Assembly (NCBI GenBank): GCA_025330725.1
Contig: JAIWND010000006.1
Span: 372,001-436,000 of the forward strand
From: Chlamydoabsidia padenii
Lineage: Eukaryota; Mucoromycota; Mucoromycetes; Mucorales; Cunninghamellaceae
Direction: 5' to 3'
DNA length: 64,000 bases
In this document: piece after piece, positions 1 to 15,370 of the stretch
Numbering within the stretch: position 1 is the first letter of the stretch
Layout of the letters: each line of letters opens with the position of its first letter
Translations under genes and position numbers: made by a program
Notes under the pieces: generated by a model
Database searches by the model: none
What the model saw: only the letters and a program-made list of their open reading frames with translations
What the model was told of the DNA's origin: nothing

Positions 1-24
1 TACTTTTTGTCTTTTGAATCATAG

Positions 25-496
25 TCCGTGTCAAGTTTACATGAATCCAATCTTTGGCTACAATGAACAACAACACTATCAATATGATCAACAGAATGCT
101 TTAATAAAAGATGCTCTTAATGCCGAGGAAGCGTTCTTTGCTGACTATGATCATGCAATGTCTCGGGAAGCCGGTTATTTTGACCATCATCAACAGGGCT
201 TCAGTGATCATCAGCTTATGACAGGTGGCGATGACCTCGACGATCGACAGGACGAACAAACATTACAACAAGAAGAGGAAGAAGAAGATATGATGGATTC
301 GGATGATATGGTTTATGATTATCAAGACGATGCTTTACTTAAACTGATCGTGGATGTACAATCCTATATTTCTGACTTGACCAATGTGGGTGTGGATCGC
401 CACGATTCTCCTTTAATTGGACTGCAATATAAGATGTATACCTATTTGAAGCAAAGAGTTAATGATATGGGCATGGATGCCGATTCCCTAATGTAA
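25..496 (+). CDS. C-terminal exon of an acidic protein of unknown function (5' end outside window)
   Basis: An open frame runs from the window edge to a TAA at 494-496. A T-rich stretch ending in ATAG at 21-24 looks like a 3' splice site, so the coding exon probably starts at base 25 and the true start codon lies upstream of the window; a Met at 41 is in frame but need not be the start. The visible part (about 157 aa) is rich in Gln, Asp and His, with a run of six Glu followed by a DDMVYDYQDD acidic patch, then a more ordered helical end (LLKLIVDVQSYISDL, ending DADSLM). No family was recognised. Acidic, low-complexity proteins of this kind are often nuclear, but this is only a guess. Confidence 0.6.
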
Positions 497-1119
497 ACAA
501 TCACATCATTCTCATTATTCTTTATTGGAAGTAGCACAACCAAAAACAAAGCAAAAAACACTACATCATAATATTATCCCCTCACACCCATATTCTTATT
601 CCATAGTCACCAACCTTACCTCCTATAATACTTCACCTGTATGACCCTATTACTTCTATTATTTTTAACTCCCGACCCCACCCATTACTTGTTATGAAAA
701 CTCAAAAGACCCTCAAAAAACATCCTCAAAAGTGATACACAGAAAAAAAAAACTGACACTCAAAAAACTTACATTCATTCCTTTAACCTTTCTCCTTTCC
801 TTGTGCCTACTCTTCCGGTTTCTTTTAATAGTTAAAGTTTCTTTTCTCAATAAAGCAAATCTTTCAGGAACGCCCGATTTCTGGAATGTTCATTTTAAAG
901 TCCCGACATCCTCGGTGGGGCATGGATGTTTTAACCAATCCAGACCGACTTGTCGGGAATTGATTTTAATCCTCACTTTTTTTTTTTTTTCCTTCTTCTT
1001 TTCCTTCTTTCCTTCTGTTAATAATTACAATATACTGTGTTGACTGTGTTAACCATTATCTTCTTCTTCCCTTCACTTTAATTCTTCAATCACACCTTAC
1101 AGTATATTACCTTTATGGA
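497..1119. other. Intergenic spacer with pyrimidine tracts
   Basis: No supported gene. It holds the 3' flank of the acidic gene and the promoter side of the pseudokinase gene. A run of T (about 977-990) followed by C/T-rich sequence precedes the next start codon. A small open frame at 732-1043 is low-complexity (Lys/Phe/Leu) and looks like chance. Confidence 0.5.
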
Positions 1120-2733
1120 ATGGACGATCAAGAACTCGAATTACTATATACTCAACAATTAAACGAAGAACTTTTACACCAAACACGGGAAGCCATAACT
1201 CGACTAATAGAACAAGTGCCTTTGGAATTCGGTTTGGAGAATCTTATTCCCATCACGCCTCCATACACACCCAACGTACCTGAAAAGCTGGCCTCTTTAT
1301 ACCAAGAAGTATGTGAATACTACAACTCAAATGCTATTGACTTTGACCATGCTTGGGTAAGTAATTGAGCAACATTTTATGAACAATCTTACTAACTTTG
1401 TCTTACTGTCATCTTGTAGCACTGGTGCTTTGTTTGGCGGCAACAATTATCTTATAAAGTGTTGGCATCAAAATATGGAACAGAACAGGTGATTAACGCA
1501 ACAAACCCTAGGGCAAAGAAGGCAGTTAAACAAATCTATCTGGAAGACTTGGACAGCTATATGCAATGGTTCCCTTGGACTTGGTTCTCGAATTTGCAAT
1601 TCATTGGTGCTGGTGGCTTCTCTGCAGTATATAGCGCTACGATGTCTCCTCCTTATGATGTCCAACCTACTCAAGTTGCGTTAAAAATCGTGGATGAAAA
1701 ACTACTTAATGAAGTAAGCCAAAAAAGAAAAGAAAGAAAGAAAAAAGGATTGACAAACACAAGATGTTGGGATGAAAGAATAGGATTAATGGACTAACAT
1801 GGTTGTTTGATTTGATAGATTGCGGTGCAGTCAAAAGCATTCCTCCCACTACTCTTCCAAGGACTAACAGTGTGCGAAAGTACGGGCGATCTCATGATGG
1901 TGATGAAGATGAGTAACGACGGCAACTTGGAAGACCATATGCATGAATACCCTCTTGGTGACTTGGATCTAAAGACAATTACTGGCACTATCCTACGACT
2001 GGCTCAAAATCTCGCGGATCTACACAAGGTGGAAATGTGTCATCGAAATGTGCATCCTCGAAACATTATGTGCACGGATAGCGACTACTTTTTGGTGGAT
2101 TATCGATACGCAACGCCCTCAAAGGAATCCTCTTCGGTGACAGCATTAACCAAGGCGGTCTATGGGCGACTTCCTTACATTGCACCCGAAGTACGACGTG
2201 GGGTGTATACGGAAAAATCGGATATTTATAGTTTGGGGGTGATTATATGGCAGCTCGTCAGCAAGGTTATTTTCCCATCACCTGACGTGCTACTCGATGG
2301 GGGTGTCTCGGCTTCCTCATCCATGATGGGGGTGGCTGTGGTGGACCCTTCTGACAATCCTTATCGAATTGATCCTGTTGCTGGCGTGCCTGAATGGTAT
2401 CAAAAACTCTATGTGGCCTGCTTGGAACCAAGACCTGAAAATCGACCAGATGCTGCTGAACTTTGTGTGGTGCTACAAGCAATTCATGACAAGCTGGATT
2501 ACTCTGTGCCTCTGGATAGGCGTGTGACGGAATACATTGTGGCACGGCGGGCAGAAGCGGCTGATCACCAACGCACTTACTCCAAGGTCAAAGGTATTGT
2601 CTCGGCATCAAACTCTCGTCTTTATACCCTCGCCAATCTGCCTAGCACCGAGCATTTTGTCTCTCTCCCATTCCGACATATTCCTTTTGCTCATGCCATG
2701 GCCCCTCCTGTCACCACACTTCCTTTAGAATAG
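1120..2733 (+). CDS. Protein kinase-like protein, predicted pseudokinase (3 exons)
   Basis: Exons 1120-1356, 1420-1713 and 1819-2733 join in phase to give 481 aa. The kinase fold is clear: glycine loop IGAGGFSAVY (about 141-150), VALK with Lys168, LPYIAPEV and the KSDIYSLGV helix F motif. The catalytic loop reads HRNVHPRN (252-259), so the catalytic Asp of HRD is Asn254, while the Asn of the loop (259) is kept. The DFG site reads DYR (271-273), losing the Gly. Known kinases with HRD-to-HRN changes are usually inactive or scaffolds, so I infer a pseudokinase or a weak kinase. The overall style (CHRNVHPRNIM, MVMKMSNDGNL) resembles the expanded TKL-like kinases of Mucoromycota. The second Met pair (1115 and 1120) leaves only 1120 in frame. 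The third exon could alternatively begin at 1831 (loss of four residues). An AATAAA lies at 2818. Confidence 0.8.
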
Positions 2734-3223
2734 TCTATATAGTCACCTTTCCCTTATATAAATTGTAATTTTAGTCTACTTTTTTTTTTTTTATTTCTAT
2801 TTGTTTGTTATTTATACAATAAAGAATGAAAAAGTTTAATAATAGTTGTTGGATAATGAAATGTGTCTTTGGGCTATTCGGTGCATGACGTCTGATCTCC
2901 TTTATCGGGGTGAAACACCATCGATCTGAGTGGCTTTTCAATTTTTGACAACTTTCCAAAAGAAGATGTTACCATTTGACTGTTTAGAAGGGATTCAAAA
3001 ACAATCATGACTTTTACTACCTTTAATAACATTAGGTTATAAACGTATAGTCGCAAGTAAGGATGGAATACATGTTAATGGTACTTTTGGTAGATCTTGA
3101 CAGAAAAAAGATGTCAAATTATTCAAGCGCCGCTTTAACGTTTTGTTTTCGCTATTTCAGTTTGCAAAATCTTTCTTTTTCTTGCTCTTTCCCTTCCCTC
3201 ATCATATTTTTAAAACAAAAATC
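2734..3223. other. Intergenic spacer: poly(A) region and helicase promoter
   Basis: An AATAAA at about 2818 probably ends the pseudokinase transcript. The helicase start is preceded by a pyrimidine-rich leader (about 3168-3202). No further gene is supported here. Confidence 0.5.
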
Positions 3224-7309
<4,086 letters not shown>

Positions 7310-7705
7310 ATGTAGAACGAAGGTCATTGAAAAAAAGGTATGGTTTAGTTGTTTTGGTAGACCCGTTATTATTAGAATAGAAATCATTCTTTTTTTTTAT
7401 AATACTTTTTTTTATATTTACTGTATGATATTATGTACATATTCCCCTATCATGTTTTACACATCCCATCTTTATTTTCGAATAAAAAGCAACGATTTGT
7501 TGATTATCTTTACTCTGTCGGAAGTAGACTTTGTTGGTCCATGTTATTTTGATCGGCATGTTTTAAATCCTGCTTTAAAAAAGAGTTGAAAGTGTATGTG
7601 TGGGTGTGATTCTCAATGCAAGAAATAAAAAAAAAATAAAAAAAGGTATTATGGTGGGCTCAGACGGAGTCAGCGGGGAAATGCGAGGTACACGGAAAGT
7701 GCGCA

Positions 7706-8130
7706 AGGTATTTTGGAAGAGCACTACTCGCTCAATTGTTAACGGATGCTAATGATTAAAGTGGCGATGTGGACACTATGGCATATTTCCAACATAAGTC
7801 ACCGCAAAAGCCAAGTTCCGAGACCCTTGTGTCAGTATGTTCAAGCTTGCGATGACTTCCGCCTGTCATTTGTAAGAGAGAAAAAAAAAGTACGAAGACG
7901 AGCCCGACTTCATTTTCAGATCCCGCCTGCCTCCACTAAGATTTGGAAAGGGCTCTACTTGCTCCATTATCAACGGATGCTAATGATTAAAGTGGCAATG
8001 TGGACACTATAGCATATTTCCAACTCAAGTCACCGCAAAGACCAAGCTCCAAGACCCTTGTGCCGGCCAGTCCAGACTTGCGATGATTTTTATCTGCCAT
8101 GTGTGTGAGAAAAAAAAAGTACAAAGAGGA
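7706..8130 (+). repeat. Tandem pair of a ~230 bp repeat (left arm)
   Basis: Two direct copies about 230 bp apart: the segment starting AACGGATGCTAATGATTAAAG occurs at about 7741 and again at about 7971, followed in both by GTGGACACTATRGCATATTTCC-like sequence, AAGTCACCGCAAA and a purine run before GTACRAAGA. Each copy also carries a CGCCTGCCTCC element; the first-to-second junction holds TTTCAGATCCCGC at 7914-7926. Within each copy AAGTCACCGCAA and a later TTGCGATGA form a weak inverted repeat. Confidence 0.75.
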
Positions 8131-10888
8131 GCCAGAGAAATACTCTTTCATATCCCGAAATTCATACAATCGACCTCGATACCTTTTTGTCATCGCAAAT
8201 CGACTTTTGTCTATATAGACGGATATAGTGATTATGGGTGGCTATAGGTCAATACCGCAATGTTGAAATTTATATAGATCCGCTACTAGTGCCACAATGA
8301 AGGACATATAAACAATGGTGACACCGATCGATACATTGCAATACAGGTCAATGCAGCCGGTAAAGATAGTAGACACTAGAAACACATATAGTACACATAT
8401 AAATTAATAAAGACACCCAGATAAAATAAAGGTATTTATATACAACAATACATATAGATGAATAGAAGACATATAGATAAAATCAAGACACGCAGATAGA
8501 GTGAAGATATATATGGGAATGAGAAGTCCAGCAAAAAACCGTATAATATAAATGGGTAATTAGCTGTACGTCAAAAGTTCATTAGTCCTGTCAAGTTATA
8601 AGACAGTAAAGGGTTGTGAGTAAGTTAAGCGGTTTTACTTAAAAAAGATTATATAGATATTTATAATAGATGGCCTATGGTAGATAAGGGATAATAACTA
8701 ACACAATATGACAATATAATAAACATTTCGGTAATAGTATAAAGGAAAGCCAGTTCACCAATTGCCATTTTATTTCACTTGATTAACTTGAGTTGGTCAA
8801 CAGCCGCCATAACAGGATTAGAGTCTTCATTATATTGATGTAAGGATTAGCATTTCAGTGCCACCCAGTCCTTCTTGATAGTATGTTGTACCGAGTATAC
8901 CAACTAAAAGCTTGCCCTTCCAACACAAATTGTAGTTCTTCCACCGTTACCACAGGAGTGTAGCCAAAGAATTCCACCAGAGATTCTTGTCTTGCCATAT
9001 ATTGCTGTGCTTCCGTTGCAAAAGTTCGAAATCTAGTCTGTTGTCGTCATTCCAAGTAGATGTTGAAGATGATCTTGTCATTCACGTCATTCCTTGCCAC
9101 ATTATATCAAACAAGTATACAACAACCAACAAGAAGTCAAAGCCTACAACCAGAAGAAATGTGATTAATAGCATTGGATTTTCTTCTCTTCTTTAATTAC
9201 TTCACGTACCAGAAACAAAGAGAGACCACGAAACATCAGAGCCAACGATCAAGGAAGACAGACCAACCACAATGCAGGAAGACAAGTCTGCAATAAGAGC
9301 AAGAAGTGTGATTAGTAACATTGTCTTTTCCTTTTTTTTTTTTTTTTTTTTTACTTACCATAAAGTACCCATAAACATTGCACATCATGATCCATCCCCA
9401 AGAATCAAATGGAGCGCCGTAACTGGTGGTGAATGCAACATGCCCGAGAATAGGTAGATCCGCAATAATGCTTCAACATACCAGACATCCCGCTTTACCA
9501 GCACAACCCATTCGCCAGCAGATCCAGGTGTGGAACAAGACACGATGTCGCCTACGTCCTGCCACGGCAAAAAGGCTAGGCCTAATCGCTATTCTACACA
9601 AAGGTAGCCGCCTCGCAAAATCTGCCAACTTATCCATTTGATTACTAACAGGAGACTTCACATATCAGAGGCAAAGAGGGAGCATAAACCTAGTGTAAAT
9701 AATTAACAATTCAATTAGAGTCTAAAACAGTAACAACTTTGGGAGAGTATCATTCAAGACACATTGACTTACCTTTATGACCAGAATCACAATAAGAGGG
9801 AAGAAGCCATGAGATTGCAGCCATCACAAAACATGTAATTCATATAGGCAGCTATTAGGTATTTCATGGATTACTTTTGTGTGTTAATCAATCCATCTTG
9901 TAATCATGGCGAGCAATAGGAATGAGTGCAGGGGCAACTTGTCTGTCAAGCACAAGTTCTTGAAGGGGAGTTTGTTCAAAGGGGAGGTTTTTGTATAGGG
10001 GAGTTTAAACAAAAAAAAAAAAAAAGAGGAAAGAAAAGGAATTTTTGAAATCGCGTTTTTATAGTTGGCAATGTGGCGGGATTTTTGTCTTCCCAAAAAC
10101 ATTCAACTTGGTCCTCTTCAACAGGGAACTACCATTTGTTGTAACGATTGAATGATGAAGATAAACAAAAAGAGGTGACGAAGCAACTGACTGTGGTAGT
10201 AATGGGCTCTCTTGGAAATTATCCAAACTGGATCAACACGGCAAAGGTAAAAGAAAGGCACAAAGAGAAAGTGGTAGTAATGTATATTGCCTCTTTCTTC
10301 TTGGACAATCACCTTACCCAAGACTCTAATACTAATGCCCCTTAATTTATGTTCATGTAGAATCGATACCTACCAATTTATCCTGGACGAATCTCTTTTT
10401 TGCCTAATACAACAAACCGGGAAAAAGGATGACGTGTTCTGAAAGGAATGTAATAGGCTTTGGTTGAAAAGAAGAATGATGCTATCACAAATGCGGTGGA
10501 CATCGATGGTGAATTGGGTGGTCAAGTGCGACGATGGTACACCTCTTGATTGCAACTGGGAATATATATGAATGGCAAATCAATCATTGGTCTAGCAAGA
10601 TCAAAATATGATGTCTTGTGGATAACAATGGTGATAGATGGGTTTTATTGTAGATATAGTGTTTTATTGAATCTTAATGTCAATAAAGTCTTGTTTTATC
10701 ATATGTATGCTGGTCAAAATAAATGCATTTATTGATGAAGGTGTTTCTATCATGAATGATTTATGTATCACGATGGAAAACACCTATATACATGATGAAT
10801 TGTGTAAAATTCATGCTTTTTTTTTGTGCCCGTGCAACCAAAATTACCTGGACAGCTAATTGGTTTTGTTACTTGATCCTTTTTTTTT

Positions 10889-11322
10889 TTCTTACAAAGT
10901 ACAGGTAAAAGTCACCGCAAGTCTGGACTGACCGACATAAGAGTCTTGGAGATTGGATTTTGCGGTAACTTATGTTGGGATATACTATAGTGTCCACATC
11001 GCCACTTTACTCAATAGTATCCGTTGACAATTGGAGCGAGTAGTGCTTTTCCAAATCTTAGCAGAGGCAGGCGGGATCTGAAAATGAATTGAAGTTTGGT
11101 CTCGTCTGTCCATTTTTAAAACGATCTTGAGGCTATATTGCTCCATACAGTGGACTTGGTACAATGGCCACTATGTAAATTTTGTTGGAAATAGGCCAAG
11201 GAATGCACATGGTCACTTTTGTCATTAGCATCACTTGTCCATCAAAGCAGTAGAGCTCTCTTAAGATTCAAGGCGATGGTAAGCGGGTTTTGAATTAAGT
11301 TTGTCTTGTCTGTCAATTTTCA
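10889..11322 (-). repeat. Inverted, diverged tandem pair of the same repeat (right arm)
   Basis: Reading the minus strand, 11112 down to 10889 matches the left unit over almost its whole length (TTTCAGATCCCGCCTGCCT, CTAAGATTTGGAAAAGC, AAAGTGGCGATGTGGACACT, TTGCGGTGACTTTTACC). A second, more diverged copy follows at about 11113-11322 (TGTTGGAAATA, GTCATTAGCATCAC, GTTTGTCTTGTCTGTC). The two arms are therefore a 2-copy plus 2-copy inverted arrangement around about 2.75 kb, like the long terminal inverted repeats of some DNA transposons. Confidence 0.65.
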
Positions 11323-12468
11323 AAGCCTGTCGGTAGTTCAATTTACCTGGTTTTTTGGGGAGGGCAAAGGTTCGTACTTCTGTAATTGCCATTTTAATTG
11401 GAGGTATAAAGTGAAAAGGTCATGTCCCCGGTGCATAATTGCTGCTTTGTCCATCCAAAAAGGACTGGGTGGTGAAATGAAATCCTGTGTAGTTATTTCC
11501 TTTTTTGTCTTCCCTTTGACTGATGAAAATAAGGAATCTCACGAGCTTGTATTCATGTTACCTATGCATTACCATCTAATTCAAACAAATGTTTCCATTT
11601 AGTGAATACGGTTACATGTCAACAAATCAAAACGTCATGTACTGGCCAGTTCCCTCCAAGTGTTTTTTTGCTTTTATGCACACACCATAGTGTTGGAAAC
11701 TTATGCGAACGATATCTGCTTGGATCGCTTGTACTACTCTGCTCGAGGAAATATAATTGTAGAGCAGGAGCATTGATTCGTTTCCAAAGCGGGGCATCAG
11801 ATGACCAATTATGCATTACTGCACTTTTTTTCTCGAGGAGGCGGAGTTTCAGCGACCATTGGTACCTTAAAAATGTATCACCAATTATAGATTCTTTCCA
11901 GTAATTGCTAATGTATGAACAATGTTGTGATTATTTCTCAAAAAGTATAAGTCTATCAAAAAGATAGGGAATGTATTACCGTTGAACACTTTTACGAGCG
12001 TGATCATTGATCATGATGGTATATGTGTACACGATGATGGATCGAATTACAGTTTGATCAGAAATTAGGGGTGACCAATCATGAATTGTGGGGAGGCGGG
12101 ATTCAAAATTCTTTGTGCAAGGAAGGGCCCCTTTTGTCGAATGTGCACCGTGCTTCTGATTGGTCGTACAAGCACGACCAATTAGTTTGTTCTTAAGAGC
12201 ATAGTTAAAGTTTAGGAACACACTGTTATTGTGTCTTTACTGCGTATAAGAATTAAGAAGATCAAAGATATAACAGGCAGTTTTCTTCATGCATATTGTA
12301 AGGGTGCTTTAAAAGGAGATGGGCGTTTCTTTTATATCTAGTGTTGCCTTTTGAGAATCGGAGTTAAAGCACGAGTGAAGCTTTCCTAATACAGAGAATG
12401 GGAGGTTCATGTAACTAGAAACTTTAATCTTCTTCCATGTGAGTTTCCTTTGGCGGTTTCGTAGAATG

Positions 12469-12494
12469 GGCGGGGTTAAAAATTCAACCCCGCC
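12469..12494. promoter_or_regulatory. Perfect 9-bp palindrome of two head-to-head GCGGGGTT elements
   Basis: GGCGGGGTT (12469-12477) and AACCCCGCC (12486-12494) are exact reverse complements around an AT-only-plus-C spacer. It lies about 200 bp upstream of the seven-segment membrane protein gene start and is a doubled version of the GC-box/TTAAA element seen across the window. It may be a protein-binding site; a hairpin terminator is unlikely in nuclear DNA. Confidence 0.45.
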
Positions 12495-12690
12495 TTTTGT
12501 TGGCTCCTTGCATTTTTTTTTTTTTTTTTTTTTTATTTTTCGGATAGTCCTTCTTCTCTCTCTTTTTTTAATTTTTGTTTTTCTTCCTCTTCCTCTATTT
12601 TTCTTTCTTTTTACCTTTTATATTATTACACCACACTAAAACTTACATATACTTGACACAAAGTTTAGTTTAACATAAAGCGACAACAAT

Positions 12691-14779
12691 ATGACTCATC
12701 TTAGGTAAAAAGAATAAAGAATCACTATCCCCTGAAGTTATGTGAATGACATTACTAACTAATTCAATAGTGATTTCTCGTATTTAGGTAACTAAAAGAA
12801 GAGCAAAGACAAGCAATGTTTTATGGATTTGTATAAACTAATTGCTGTCTGTTGTTGTTGTTGTTGTTTTTAAACTTGGCTGCCCTTTTAATCATAATAG
12901 AACGGTCGACCATGTTTGTCTACTTGGGCGCGTTTCTCCTCTACTCTTTATGGAAAAACGATCGATTTGTCTCTTTACGACCATCAAAAATTCTGTCTGG
13001 GGAACTCAAAAGTGTCTTGACCATACTTCTGATATTAATGACCTGTGTACAGATGACAGCAGGTATGAATACAACTAGTTCGACACAGTTTTTGAAACTT
13101 ACCTTTCTCTCTCTATCTCTCTATCTCTCTTTTTTTTTTTTTTGTTCAACTTATATAGATGTAACAGGATCATATATAAAATACACCGAAGGATTCATTG
13201 AAACGCCGAATGGATCTATTGTCAGCAAACCATTTATGTATTGGACTCCCACTCATCGTGAACTCAGCACGGTAAGAATGAAGCAAAAGGATATACGAAT
13301 GAATCATACTTAATACTGATTGACACATCTTTTTTTTATTTTATGATTCACATAGCGTATGGATTATGTACAATGTATTGCATTCTCTTTAGAGACTGGA
13401 CTCTTCTTCTTGGTGCAATGCTTCTGGAACTACTTATCAAACACATTGGCAAAGAAAAACTTTATGTCTTCTTTTGAATTCAACTTTTTTATCCTCTGGT
13501 AAGAACATCTAAAACAAAATGTATCAATATGTTTACAAATGCAATTAACTAACGAATGCTCATTTGAACTTCTATTTTAGGGCACTCTCTTCTATGGTGC
13601 TCTTCCCTGTACTACAGTGGTATTATCGGGATAACCCACTCTATCGTGAAATTGTACCTCAATTGGCTTATAGTAGTGAAAGTAAGTAGACAGAAAAGAT
13701 GATTAGGGTAATTTGTTTTACACTTTACATAAAAACTCGGTTATGCATTTACTTATTCTCCCTCTCTTTTCTCTCTCTTTATCTACATAGCTTTGATAAC
13801 GTCATTCCTTGGTATTCGAAACAACATCCGATTCAATCGATTGATCCGTTTGGTTCAAAAGAACAACGTCAGTACGGGAATTATCAACAAACTCAACTAC
13901 TTTAGGGAATGTAACAATATGATCTGTGTGGTGTTATTCTTCTACGGTGCGTCCTTCTTTATCCTTTGTGTTGATGGGTTGACTTCTCAAGTGATCGCCA
14001 AAAGTAAACTTGCTTCTGACATTGTTATCTCGAATGCCAATGTTTGTGTGGTTTTTTATTATCTCTTGTTTGTAAGTGATGGAAATATCCAACTAACTTG
14101 ATTCTCTTTTTTTTTTTTTTTTTTTTTTTTTAACTTGATTTTTTTTTTTTTTTTTGTATAGATATCCACCTTCCATCCTCGACGTCAATTCAACACCAAT
14201 AATCAATCATCTACCAAAGAATTCTCGAATGAAGCACTCAAGTCTCAAGGTCAGGATGTTGAAATGGAACAAAGTCGATTCAGCCAACGTGTTACTCAGT
14301 TTGTTGACATGCATCACCAACAGCGCCAGGCATCGATCGATCAACAACAGCAACAACAAATTGGAAGCACTACGTCACAAAGCAAACTATTTATCCGACC
14401 GATGAGCCCTGTCTCTGTCGATCCTCAACGCCAAGCATCTCCCATCGGCATCGGTAGTGCTTTTGGAGTTGGTCATGAATCCTATACTAACAGTCCTCCT
14501 TTGTCATACCGACCATCATTCCAAAGTAACCAACCTTCATCACCTACTGCGACTTATAGTACTCGGGAGATTGCCATCCGCGATCCTTATTCCTCTCAAC
14601 CTGTAACATTCTCGGTAATAGACAATCCAGTCGGACTAAACGCCTCCAGTGATATCCCTTTACGCAGTGGTAGCTCTCTTCAACAACATCATTATCCTGG
14701 CGGTGATAATCATAGCAACTACTCTATTAACATGGATCAACATTATATTGATGACAGGCGAAATCGTCATTTTAATTGA
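12691..14779 (+). CDS. Seven-transmembrane-segment protein, GPCR-like topology, paralogue A (8 exons)
   Basis: Exons 12691-12704, 12771-12787, 12901-13062, 13159-13271, 13356-13498, 13581-13681, 13791-14071 and 14162-14779 give 482 aa. The 14-nt and 17-nt first exons were found by aligning with the paralogue at 20.2 kb, which has the same layout; they encode M-THLSDFSYLE-. About seven hydrophobic segments follow (starting MFVYLGAFLLY, ELKSVLTILLIL, ETGLFFLVQCFW, FFILWALSSMVL, LITSFLGI, MICVVLFFYGASF, NANVCVVFYYLLF), then a Gln/Ser/Pro-rich tail of about 200 aa containing LFIRPMSPVSVDP. A short outside N-terminus, seven segments and a long tail suggest a receptor-like membrane protein, but no known family motif was recognised; a transporter or other membrane role is possible. 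An AATAAA lies near 14959. Confidence 0.85.
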
Positions 14780-15370
14780 TTTCGTCTTTGGTTTTTATGC
14801 ACCTCCTCACTTTATTATAGTTTATAGTTATACATACTTATCATTTACATCTCATCTTAATTAGTTAGTACCTTCTCCATTACAACGTCATTAATTGATT
14901 AACTCCTTCTTCTTTCCGTAGTATAGTCCCCTGTTTATTTAAAATACACATCAAATCGAATAAATGATACTCGTCTTTTTATATTTCTTTACTTATGTAT
15001 GCTTAGTTTGATACATGACTATATCTATCACAATTAGGGAATTCAAACCATAGAACCGGATACAGTATCTGAGGAGATATCGACTGTGGACTCTAATGTG
15101 TTTTTGCAGGTGTTATCTCTGCATGATTTTAATAAAATTTGATACAAACCAAATGTAAACCCCGTCCATCCTACCGCCCTGACAGCAAGATTTAAATTTT
15201 GCGGGGTAAAATAAACCAAGGGAAAGAGCATATATGTTACACAAACCAATAACCATACCCTGTTGTTCATCAATTACTGAGCAAAGATAGTTTTTATTAT
15301 AGTCATTCATAAATAATTACACAACACAAAGCTATTTATTCTATTAATATCCTAACATAATGTTCTAGTA
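14780..15370. other. Spacer between convergent genes
   Basis: Holds the 3' flanks of the plus-strand membrane protein and of FAN1. Minus-strand open frames at 15043-15310 are not linked to either gene by splice sites and have no recognisable domain. Confidence 0.5.

Larger units (their letters stand above)
7310..12690. other. Gene-poor 5.4 kb region with repeats and degraded sequence
   Basis: No complete gene could be built. The ends hold a repeat unit in two tandem copies on each side, facing each other (listed separately). Between them (about 8131-10888) lies AT-rich sequence with short degenerate repeats around 8370-8510 (AGATA-containing, roughly 30 bp apart) and short open frames near 8987-9196, 9272-9457 and, on the minus strand, 9385-9661, none with recognisable domains or consistent splicing. 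This could be the decayed body of a mobile element. The stretch 11330-12690 holds only short frames and the promoter of the next gene. Confidence 0.5.

Noticed and set aside
732..1043. Small frame rich in Lys, Leu and Phe
   Set aside because: Low-complexity, T/A-run driven; no splice sites or family.
8987..9661. Possible transposon coding remnants in the gene-poor region
   Set aside because: Short frames on both strands, no transposase or reverse transcriptase motif seen and stops interrupt them; noted only as a degraded core.
15043..15310. Minus-strand frames just after FAN1
   Set aside because: Frames end at random stops and have no link to FAN1 or to a family; probably chance in the convergent spacer.
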